DNA of 64,000 bases. Origin: Ampelocalamus luodianensis (lineage: Eukaryota; Streptophyta; Magnoliopsida; Poales; Poaceae). The stretch is from the NCBI GenBank assembly GCA_036346255.1, contig CM070628.1:11733840-11797839 (forward strand). Direction: 5' to 3'. A program made the translations under genes and the position numbers. Below the pieces are notes generated by a model. The model saw only the letters and a program-made list of their open reading frames with translations, was not told where the DNA came from and made no database searches. Of this stretch, positions 33,634 to 43,926 are shown in pieces; position 1 is the stretch's first letter, and the number at the start of each line of letters is the position of its first letter.

Positions 33634-36133
33634 ATGATCACATTTGACAACAGAAGGACACAGATCAAAATAGAAAGAAATTACTAAAAATTTATTGAAT
33701 AACTGCAATATACATTTAAGTTGAAAGATCAACATAAAAATGTTGCAGGCAATGATGGTAGTGGCCAATAGAGGAATAGGTCAACCTACAACATTGAAAG
33801 ATAAAAAAAGATACAAAAACTACAAGATACAACAAGGCATTAAGGAGGGCTAAAAATATCCAATTCATAATGTAATTTATTTATGGATGATGTAACAACT
33901 AATGACTACATGTTAATTTATTACGTGTTACTCTTACTGTATTGAATGAAGTTTTAATATGCACACTGCTTAAAAAAAATAGTTTACGTTACTAGTTGCT
34001 ATTGGCCGATGGTGGAGCGAACATCATGATTCCAGAACAAACATAATATAGAAAAGAAAAAAAATCTATCCTAGAAAAAAGTTCTATACTTGGTGAACCC
34101 TACAGAATACAAAAAACGAGTACAAAATACATGTATTTAAACATACTTGCGATTCTGTCCAGGGAAGAAACCATTAAAATAACTTTGCAACACAGACCAA
34201 CATAAAATCAACCCAACCAATGTTTTTTCATGAATCGACCCAATGAATGCCTTTGGACTAGACATGGTTAACAAAAGCATGCAACAAAATGTGTTTTTAT
34301 AATGGAAATAAAAATTTTGTACTAACTAATCCTCTATCGGGATGTCCAACCGAGATCACCGGAATGAGAATACAACTACAAAGACATAGCAAACTCATAA
34401 TGCAATTGCAAACATAACATAAATACACAAGGTGCATGTCCTTATATTTACACAAAACTGAAAATGAATATGCCTCTTATTACATCTCACCACATTATAA
34501 TTTGCAGTCAGTTTGTACTAAAATTGCATAAACTTGGGATTGCAAATTTAGTTCAAAAAGTATGCAACTTCTAAAGAATGTCTATATGTTATTTCACATT
34601 TTGTAATATCCATAATATTTAAAGAAAGATACAAATATAATAACAAAAAAATAATAATGTCTAACCTGATATATTCCCTATACATTGTGCAGTGCATGCT
34701 CTAGGCATGTCTAACATGATATATTCCTGAATATAGTCGACCTAAATAAGTTCAGCTTGCAACTCCTATCATTTGCCTATTCCTATCATTTGCCTGTAGA
34801 ACAAATGCATCTGCAATAAACTTTGTTGTACGTGAGTGGTTTGTTTCATAGCATATGACACCAAAAAAGACAAAACTAATGCAAACTAATTCACTAAAGG
34901 AAAAAATATCAAATGTTACTTTTTATCCAAATCAATGCAAATTCTTCAACCAACAAAATATCTTTGTCATGTTCTTTTGCCAAAAAAGATCCATCACATG
35001 TTCTGACAAAATTCATTCTCATGTTCTTCTACCAAAAATTATTACCTGGCCTTGTCCATGATCTACTAGAGACCTTTCTGATGGATGTTGGCAAGTAGCA
35101 CACGCAACAAGGTATATTGATGCTTCTCTTATTGTAACCCTAAGCAAAAGGACAAAAACAAATTAAATTTATAATTTTCTAGAAAATATAAGATCTAAAA
35201 CACAACAAATAATTTATAATTATTTGTGAACCCTTACGAAGGACTAAGACATACACATCAACTAAAATATATACATAAGATCTAATATTGGCATGGACAG
35301 TTTGATGCTTTCTTATACTGTTTTTTTAACAAATCATGGACACATAGTGACAAATATTAAAAATTGCACCCAATTTGAACCAAATTTGCACAATACATAG
35401 CGCTGAAAGTTTAATTACAATTATATGCAAGTATTCATACTAACAAAGAAAGTCACATTCTAGACTAACACAACAAACAATTCATAAAACATATGGGCAG
35501 AAACATAATCTAACTAAACATACCGAGAGAAAAGCAAGTATTTGATAGTTCACTAATAAACCTAGGATGCATTCAAATACGAGATCTCTCATCTTGACAG
35601 TAATAAAATCTGCATGAAACATTTGTGATCTGAACTATGAAATTAACATTCACAAAAATTATTCTAATCAAGAACAATAAATATAAGTGACCCCCAACGT
35701 AACACAGAGGTCAAACAAAATATATGCTTGGTAAACCATTGATAATACAAAAAAAACAGACACAAAATCAAGGAGGATCACCCTTATGCTTAGTCTAATA
35801 CTAATGTGTATTGTTGATGTTCTGCTATACAAGTTCCAAAAAATATCAATGTATTCTACATAGAGGCAACTCTTGGAAAAATTGAAGGCCTTTAAAGAAT
35901 AACAGAGGTAAACATTACACTTGATAGCACTGCTTTTCTAATAAAAAAAAGAACTTAATAAATGTAGCCAAAATAGAAATTGCACTGACAAAATACTAAA
36001 TTTGCATATTATATGGAAGTGAAATTTTAATTTAAATAGTGTGCAAGTTTTCACCTAATAGGTTAATTTCAATTTTTAATAGGTTAACTACATGTAATTG
36101 TCCCTATGCTATTTTCAATTTTTAATAGGCTAC
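33634..36133. other. AT-rich stretch, no gene recognised
   Basis: About 2.5 kb of A-rich DNA, probably intronic or intergenic remnants. Minus-strand 35570-35620 could encode a short exon-like DFITVKMRDLVFECIL between AG and GT, but it has no recognised family. No element termini found. Confidence 0.35.
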
Positions 36134-36230
36134 CTGAACCCAGGCCGAATAAATGACAAAATTGCGACTTCATCTTCTTTGAAAGACCATTTATACTCAT
36201 GTGCCGGTAGCATGACAACATCATACCACC
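36134..36230 (-). pseudogene. Exon of a probable SEN1-like helicase gene
   Basis: Minus-strand exon bounded by TTCAG at its acceptor and GTAGCC at its donor, open throughout. It encodes WYDVVMLPAHEYKWSFKEDE followed by VAILSFIRPGF. The WYDV...H.YKW.FKE.DVA.LS.PRPG pattern is what I recall from the N-terminal accessory region of plant SEN1/MAGATAMA3-type RNA/DNA helicases, nuclear enzymes that resolve RNA:DNA hybrids. The 97-bp length keeps splice phase with the upstream exon (36354-36514). No helicase motor domains are present in the window. Family call is from memory. Confidence 0.55.
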
Positions 36231-36353
36231 CTGAATGCATAAACCACAACTCAGTAAGGTGACTGCATTAAAATATGATACGACAAGGCATTTTCTATAA
36301 TTGCTTTACAAAAGTGACATCAATAAAAATATTTGATGAAGATAGTAACATAC

Positions 36354-36514
36354 CTCTTTCATGCCTATCCACAGTTTTCACACCACCATTACATGTGCAT
36401 CCCTTGATACAGCCTCAAGACTCTCCTCAATTCCTCATAGGAACTATATAGCTGAGCTCAGCATTCCTCAAAAAGCAAAGGCTAAAAAACTCTAATATAC
36501 TCCTCAGCGGATTC
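36354..36514 (-). pseudogene. Upstream exon of the same SEN1-like fragment
   Basis: The minus strand encodes ESAEEYIRVF, stop, PLLFEEC, stop, AQLYSSYEEL in one frame. After a small frameshift it encodes ESLEAVSRDAHVMV and, after another, VKTVDRHERG up to a clean GTATGT donor at 36353. It joins in phase to the next exon (HERG-WYDVV). Two stops (likely from Glu/Gln and Arg codons) and two frameshifts show it is dead. The EPLLFEEC.AQL.S..EE string fits the SEN1-like helicase family. Confidence 0.55.
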
Positions 36515-37746
36515 CTCAAAAAAACAATGGTTTTGTTCATAAATCAAAACAAACATAGCAAAGAAATGCGAGCTAATATATATGTGCATAATATAAACCA
36601 AGAGATTAACATGGGCGCTGCGCAGGGTTTCATACATACACCTACAAAACACAAACCAAGAAAAAGGCAGTAAACAATTAGGCTGGGTACAGTAACAACT
36701 AGAGGTCAATAAAAAATTAAGGAAAAAAACAACAACACTTATGTACAACAAATTTAAAAACAGGGGATCATACTTACTCAGGGACTAGTACAAAACAGTA
36801 CACAGTACTATTGAGATGCAAACAGTTACAAACAACACCTAATAGAACAAATAACAGTGTATACCAATTGAATACATCCAAATTTACAGAGCATTCTTCA
36901 AGATCCAAAAACAGGGGACAATTTATTACATATATTGCAACTACTAATGGCACATTCTACTACTACTACAAAAAAAGCACCCTTGGAAGAGCATTACATC
37001 CAGCTGCATATCACTGAGAAATATATGTGAGGGTAATACTGCGGGTCACATTTGCCGGAGAATATGCCATGTGCCTACATGAACAAATAAAGCAAAATAA
37101 ACACAAAATCAGAAAAATCAAACCAAATGCCAAATGACAAACACAAAGAACAGCATAGTAGTCACATGATGAGTCCATTTACGTGATATCTGTTCAACAC
37201 AGTACTGTCATTTGTAGAATTTTGCAAGGAGATATACTTCAACAAGAATTTGGCGTATCGTCACAAGAAATTATATGACAGGAATAGGATTGGTTCTAAG
37301 ATCCACCCCCATGTATAACATAGGACATTCATCCAACTGGCCATGCCCATGCTAAATACTTGTTAGAATTGTTATTGCAACATTTAAGTAACAATATAAT
37401 TAGGACAAATTAAAAGTACAAGCAGGATGAAGATTATAGTTGTACATCTCTTATCATCAAATAGGGGGGGGGGGGAAGGCACCTGCGCTAATGCATGACA
37501 TTTCAAGATGCACAACATAATTTCATTAAATCCCTATTTTTTTCGTTTATGATTCGGACACAAACAGTCATGTTGGTGTCATATGATTGTGTCTGTCCAT
37601 GCAGCACTCACAAAATGTACTTATATTTGCAGAAGTTTGACACATGAAAACAAACAAACAAAAGAACCTTTGTTTTTTTTTCTTCTTGACATACTAAAAA
37701 GCTGTGCACGATAGGTACGCTTCCAACAATCCTTACAATGACTTAC
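36515..37746. other. Intergenic or intronic, no gene seen
   Basis: AT-rich, with a poly-G tract at about 37467-37478. The next expected exon of the GDT1 fragment (after 37747) was not found here, suggesting the captured piece ends near 37700. Confidence 0.35.
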
Positions 37747-37794
37747 TAGATTTGGTGCAACCCAACCTAGAGAAGCTGATAGAACTGTCATCAC
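37747..37794 (-). pseudogene. GDT1/TMEM165-like transporter, exon 3
   Basis: A 48-bp minus-strand exon between TTTTAG and GTAAGT encodes exactly 16 codons, VMTVLSASLGWVAPNL. This follows directly on exon 2 and matches the second membrane segment region of plant GDT1-like (UPF0016) proteins, Mn/Ca cation transporters of Golgi and plastid membranes. Splice signals and phase are intact; later exons are missing. Confidence 0.8.
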
Positions 37795-37873
37795 CTAAAA
37801 TAATTAACTCAATCAGTTAACTAGGAAAAAAGAGAGAATATATTGTAGCACATAAAATTCTGAAAATACTCAC

Positions 37874-37933
37874 TACTAATGCAGTCATACAACCTGCCAG
37901 GACGAGCTTCCGGGGATGGCGCATGGCCAGAAT
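37874..37933 (-). pseudogene. GDT1/TMEM165-like transporter, exon 2
   Basis: A 60-bp minus-strand exon between CTTTACAAG and GTGAGT encodes 20 codons, ILAMRHPRKLVLAGCMTALV, fully open. It is the conserved AILAM(R/K)xP...VLAG segment after the E-x-G-D-K-T motif of UPF0016. The usual acceptor AG is present. A solo Gypsy LTR starts 17 bases upstream of it in intron 1 (on the minus strand, beyond 37950). Confidence 0.8.
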
Positions 37934-37944
37934 CTTGTAAAGGT

Positions 37945-40309
37945 AAATGTGTCATACCCTGTTTTTAGTCGGGAAAGAAAGAATTTAATCGGGGAACTCC
38001 GGAAAGCTTAAAACTCTCGCGGAGTTTTTAGGTCGTGGGCCTCGGGAAGCCTTCCCACCCCTTGGCCGGCCATGGGCCTAGGCCCATGCGCCTCCCCTCT
38101 AAACCCTAACCACCCCTTTTCCTCCCCTTGGCCGAACCCCACCTCCCCTTTGGCCGCCACCCTCCCTTCCTCCTCTCTCCTCCTCACACCCCTGCCCCTA
38201 GGTGCCGCCCCAACCTCCCGGGTGCTGGCCTCGCTGGTTTGCCTCCCATCCGGCCTTGGACCTTCTCCCGCCGCCGGTTGCGCAAGGAGTTGAGGAGGAC
38301 AGCAATTTGTTTGGGGCAAAAGAGGTGAGAAGGAGGGAGATCGTCTTCTCCGTGATTCGTCTACCTACTCCCTGGTTGCAGCAAGGGTAACGATGCCGAA
38401 TCTCATTGTTTTGTTTGATGGTAGAAGCGATTTGGATTCATTTTTGTCTAGGCAGACTCGCTGCGTGTAAAGACTGATTCTGTCCTGTATGTTGGAGGGA
38501 TTGTTTTGGTTATTTTTAGGCAGAATCTGAAGGTTCGGTCTCCTAGATATATCTAGGTCTTGTTCTTACGTTTCAGTGGCACGAGTTCACTCAAATCCGA
38601 GGTCCGAGTCAAAAGTTATGATAGAATTAGTCTTGACTGTCCAGAATCCTGACGAGATTCTGCAGTCAATTTGTAAATTGTATAAGAAATTGTTATTCAC
38701 AGATTTTGAACTTGGTGTCTCCTAGAAAATTGAAGTATCCTGTCAGGTTTAGATGGCCACTGAGTTTACTTGATTCCGAGTTATGGGTCAAAAGATATGT
38801 CTGTTTTAACAGTCGCTGCCAGAAACCTGACGTGATTAATCTGTCTGTATATTTTCTATATTATGATAGAGAAGTTGGAAGAATCTGAAAGTTCACCCAA
38901 CTAGGTTATTGTAGGTAATTCGATAACCTTTTCAGATTGGTAAAGAACGCTCAATTCGGAGTTGTAACACAGAAGTTATGATCAACTGAATATTTCTGCT
39001 GAATTTTGGTAGGCTGAATCTGTGCTGAATGTTCAAACAATTATTAGCCTATTAATTTGACCAAATTGGTTTGTCGCGTCAACTAGAGTTTTGTAGTTAG
39101 ACCAGTTAAGAATCTACAGAAATTGGGTTTGCTATTTTTCGACTTCCAGGCTGTGAGTTATGTTAGTCCCGTGTTGCTGTCCAGGATTTTCTTATTGGAC
39201 AGACTCCGCTGTTTTTCAGTCTATGCGATATAGGATTTAATTGACTCTAATAGAAGTAAAATAGAACACCGACTAGTTGAGCTGGGTATCATGTATACTT
39301 ATTTAGTTATTTCGTTGGTTTAGGCGCGAAACTTGGTATAAGAGCGCTTCGTTGCGGATAACGCCGCAACGCGAAGGCAAGTACCATGTTTATTTGGATG
39401 TTTGTGCATTGTGGTTTTTAGCATGAGTTGTTTTGGTAACCTGTGAGACATGTGAAATGAATTATTCATGCCTTGTTCAATACATTGAGTTCATGAATAG
39501 AAGTGATGTTATGGTATATTTCATTTAATTGTTGCATGCATTCATTGACATTTGACGCCCACGGAGTGGATGAGAACCACCATCAATTCCAAGATGGTTG
39601 GATAAGACCCATTAATTCCAATATGGGCAATGTTGGACACCGTATGAAACGTTCTTCATACGGAAGTGGATCCCCGCATTTTTGTTAAGATGCGGGCTTG
39701 AGTGATCACCGACGGTGTTCACCGCTATACCGCATACTGCGTGTGTGCAGTCCATTCCTTGATTTGAGCATTCATATCATGTATTCATAAGTAATCCAAT
39801 GTGTTATGATCGAACCCAATGATGTTATGTTTGATCTTCAATGAATGAATGTTTTTCTTAATCATTGTACTTGCTGAGTCATGGACTCACTCTTGCTTTG
39901 TTTGTTTATTTCTAGGTGATCGTTGATGAAGTTCACTTGGGAGGAGTAGATGAGCACTACTCGAATAATGCACTTCACATTAGACTCATTACTATAAGAA
40001 ATAATGATTCTCTTTTGTCATCTTTTGGTTTGTAATAAATAAATTTAGTCATGGATGGTACCTTTATGATCAATGAGAACATAGATGAGAACTTTAAGTC
40101 ATATGGTTATTTGTTATCTTAGCTCATTATCGTTGATTCATGTTTAGATCTTAGAATTGGATTTCATGACTAGTTTATGATTCTTGTGTGTTTTTGTGGT
40201 GTGGAACCTCCAGTATCCTCGTATGCAAAGGAGGTTCTGCCGAAATTTAGTATTTCAGCTTAGGGTAGTTGCATTCCAGGCTCGTGCTGAGTTGGGGTGT
40301 TACAAAATG
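37945..40309. repeat. Target-site duplication AAATG of the solo LTR
   Basis: AAATG at 37945-37949 and 40305-40309 flank the TG...CA ends of the LTR exactly. Confidence 0.9.
37950..40304 (+). mobile_element. Solo Gypsy LTR (2,355 bp) in intron 1 of the GDT1 fragment
   Basis: It runs from TGTCATACCCTG to GGGGTGTTACA with 5-bp target duplication and no internal region, so the element was removed by LTR-LTR recombination. It is related to the LTR at 10571-12969 (shared GC-rich GGCCGGCCATGGGCC segment, CATCAATTCCA module, CTTGCTGAGTCATGGACTCA module). The LTR contains repeated paragraphs of the type AGTTATG.GTCAAAAG.TATG...CCAGAA.CCTGACG.GAT, a tandem-like internal structure. Confidence 0.9.
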
Positions 40310-41102
40310 TTAAAAGGTGAGTAAACACAATGCTCAACCAATAGCCGTCCAAAGAAAAAAAAAGCAGCAAAAGAACTTTCAAAGTGGAGAATATTGATGA
40401 GTGTGTTTCTAGAAAGAATTTATTTTGTCTTGCTAATCCAGACTCTTCAAACCCATCATCCCTGACGAGGTAACACTCCAGGTACTTTGTTTCTAAGGTT
40501 ACTACCCTGTGATGAAAGTGAAACAATTCGGGTGGAAGATGACAAGCATCTCAACAAAACTAGTAATGATCCTCTGAAAAGGAGTACCCAACTCATATGG
40601 CAAAGTTAGCAAATTCGGCAAGCGCAAATACTCCACCAAACCAAAGGCCTCTCTCCTGTGTGCCCACTTACATGGCATGGAACCCATGCATACCGAGCAG
40701 AGTGAACAGTGAGTTTCGACCATGGACAAATTCATTCAAGAACACACCTAATTCCCATGCGATTTTCTCAATAGAGAGGAGAACATAGAAAAGCTCCTCC
40801 TCCCGTTCTCATTTCGCTGAGCGCGCTTACGAAGATCTCATTCTTAGCTAGCTAATACTACGAGCTATTAATCCAAAAATTGACTCGCAACGCCACTCGC
40901 CATCGTCACGAAATCTACAACTCATGCACGACTCCATCTACCCCGACACAAAGAACCAATCACCGGGCCGAGGTTACGATCGTCACATCGTCAAACACTC
41001 GCCACAAGACACACCGACGCCCGGCCTCCGGCAGCAAAGGCAAGAACAGGAAGAGGACAAAGGGAAACTGGAAAAGAGAAGGCGTTGGTCTCAGCGTTGT
41101 AC
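40310..41102. other. Rest of GDT1 intron 1
   Basis: Sequence between the solo LTR and exon 1. A minus-strand frame at 40502-40735 has no recognised motif. No other feature seen. Confidence 0.4.
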
Positions 41103-41180
41103 CGCGACGGCGAAGAAGTATTGTCCCCGATCTCGGAGAGCACCGTCATGGCCAGCGACTTGGTAAACCCTTGCACATGA
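41103..41180 (-). pseudogene. GDT1/TMEM165-like transporter, exon 1
   Basis: The minus strand encodes VQGFTKSLAMTVLSEIGD, then one base is missing compared with the family GDKTFFAVA coding, giving NTSSPSR in the shifted frame. The donor GTACAACG follows at 41102. UPF0016 proteins are defined by E-x-G-D-(K/R)-T, the cation-binding motif; here it reads E-I-G-D-N-T because of the frameshift. Exon 1 splices in order to exons 2 and 3 (37933, 37794). The normal Met is not obvious: the frame extends upstream to a Met at 41284 through a Leu/Cys-rich run. This is a pseudogene or gene fragment on the minus strand, probably captured or a dead copy. Confidence 0.8.
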
Positions 41181-43921
41181 ACCACAACGAAGAACCAGAA
41201 AAGCAAGAAGTCACCTCCACTGCACAAGCACAACAACACCCATAGCCAGAGACAGAGACAGAGAGATAGAGAGACAGAGAACACAAAATTATATAGCTAG
41301 AATGTACAAGAGCAGTGCTCCGATAGGCTACGATGGCATTCATATGTACAGAAAGGAAGATTTGCTGAAAGCAGGGTTCTTATTCTCGTGCCTTGATGGC
41401 CTCCAAAACCATATGTACAGAAAGCAAGGTTTGCTTGAGGCAGAAACAAATCCCCTCAAAAATGAGCTAAGCATTTCTATATTTTTCCAGAGTAATTTCA
41501 GCAAACATTAAAAATGTGCAACAAATTTGAAGGAACAAGTCTAATATCCTAAAAAAAATAAAAAAAACAAATCTTAAGCCAATTTTGTCGAAAAAAACTA
41601 GATCAAAACATGGAAAACATCAAGTGCATCCACAAATTTGAAGGCAACAAAAAAAATCATAGATATTTGGACAACTAGTAGAAAGCCACTAACGAGGATA
41701 CTATCTACAAGCAAACCCAAACATAGCAATCAGTAGGCATCATCAACGGCCATCACCGTCACCATGCGCAGCTGGTTGATCTGCCGCACCTCCTGCCGTC
41801 GCCAAGCGCCGCCGTAATGCCAGTAGCTATCGTCGAGCACCGCTGGTTAAGATGCCCTACCTCCCGCCTTCCTGAACCACCACCGCATCGCCGGTCGTCC
41901 CCGAGCTCAGATCCGGCCTGATCTGAGCGGCACCGGCTCGAGGGTGAGCATGAGAGGTGGTGGAGGATGGAGGAGCCCACGAATTTGGAGAGGAGGCGTC
42001 AGCTTCTAGAGAAGTGAGGAGGGGATTGGGATTGAGTGGTGGTCCAGTGTGGGAAGTGTGGGAATATGGTTGGGGAAAGTGAGGGGCAGAGTGATGCGTA
42101 GATGCTCTTGTTAATGGGTTCATTTCATGTGGATCCGATACTGAAAAGAAAATAGCAATCAAACATCTATTCGAGCCCAATAACCAAAACCATAACGCAC
42201 AGATCTCAAAGAATATCCAAAGGCTGAAAAATCGACTGAAACAAAAGAAATTTTCAGGCGACTGAAAATTAGCAATCCCGTTGTTTTAAAAAGAGGCGAT
42301 TGCTGCATGGTTTGATGTAACATGCCGATTCAAGGATGCTCTACTGATGACTATGCTATCTCGGACGACGCATGGTAGGAACAGGGTAGAGCTAGAACGA
42401 ATTTGATCGGCGTTCACTACTTTTATCATGTATATAGTAACATATGAATTTTTCAAGCAGTATTGTACTAAATAGTAACATATGTGTCTATTTTGAACAT
42501 CAATAATTTGACATAACCAATGACAATGTACAATAATAAAGAAGTAACGATCAATAAGCTTACTATTGGTGCTTGTTTTTTTATGCTTTACTCACCCCAT
42601 ATTATTATTATTTACAGCAGTATTTGTGCTAAATTGTGCCATTTGGCAATTAACCCTAGCGAAATCCGGAGATATGTTGTATTTCACTTTTTTCGTAGGA
42701 AATTGGCTAAAAAGAGTTGACAAAGAGCTTCCTTTAGAAAATGTGCAAAAATGAACTTCATCAAATGATAAAATTTGAGGTTACCATGACATATGCCTAG
42801 TTGAGCCGATCAAAATGCATATAATATTTGTTCAAATCGGAGGTCAGACACAAAAGTTATGAAGGCCAAAAATTGTGGGAGCCCGGCCTGCCAGGCCCTT
42901 GTGCCGCTCGGCGCTAGGCCTGTGCCGACCGAGTCTTTGATATCGATAACCTTGGATACTCAGGTGAAAAACTACAACCGACTGCGGTTATCATTGTACG
43001 CGCATAGATCGCGTCAACACTTACCAAAATAAAAGAACTAAGGACGAAACCACGAACAAAAGATGGTCGTATTGGCAAAATTCATTATCCAATCTTAATG
43101 GTATAAAAAAGGAGAGAACAAAATGTCTTAAAATTCTCATTTTAAAAATTAAATAAATAAATTACCTTTTAGTATTTACTTTCTTTCAAGTTAATGAAAC
43201 GATGAACCTCATCATCATTAGCGATGAACCTAGGCTGCTTACCCACGTCGCCGCGTGGGACGATTTCAGGGTGCACAGTTTTTGAGTTGGAAGGTGCACA
43301 TATGATATATATAAATCGATCCTCGCTATTTTTTTTTTGAACCCATTGCCTGTGACACCGGTGATTATATGCGGTTCCGCCCCTGATAGGAACAGCTCAC
43401 TTGATCGGGTAGTGACCGGAATCACCGCTGTTCACGGGCTTTGGATCAAGTGCCACTGCATTGACATAGTATAATCTGTCATCTGTAATGTAGCTTGTGG
43501 TCAGTGACTCATAGTGCGTCTTAGTCCTAAGCTGTACCTGATTCACCTTTCACAATTCGGCTTGGGGGTCATTTCAGCTTTAAGAATATCTAGAATTGTG
43601 TCATGGAAATAAAATTATTACCAGCGACAGAAATTGAGTTGCATGCTTGATTGATCACCAGAGGAGCACTGATTAGTTTCTAAGACTCCGATTAGCTGAG
43701 GCGTCAACTGACTCCACAATCATGTACAGGACAGACGGAGCACCTGAAAAAATAGCTTTGCCGAAATCTACTGTTTGGAGCAGTACACTCCGTACTTGCT
43801 GATCATGTCACATCTTGATAGAACCAAGCGAACAAAATAGTCAATTTCCCCTTAAAAATATGTGAATAATTCGCCAAACATGTCGGGTCCTACATGCCGT
43901 CACGAAGACTCTAAAAAGTAG
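41181..43921. other. Intergenic, no gene seen
   Basis: A GA-rich microsatellite (CAGAGA)n at about 41236-41280, a GC-rich patch at 41745-42080 with minus-strand frames lacking motifs, then AT-rich DNA. A fragment at 42820-42960 resembles Gypsy LTR text (GTCAGACACAAAAGTTATGA) but has no boundaries. Confidence 0.35.
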
Positions 43922-43926
43922 GTCAA

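Noticed and set aside
37440..37500. Poly-G run as a functional element
   Set aside because: Simple homopolymer; length uncertain in assemblies.
40502..40735. 77-codon minus-strand ORF inside GDT1 intron 1
   Set aside because: No family match recognised and no splice context.
28440..42300. Helitron or Pack-MULE ends around the gene fragments
   Set aside because: No convincing TC...CTRR with hairpin and no long TIRs could be found by eye, so no element is annotated.
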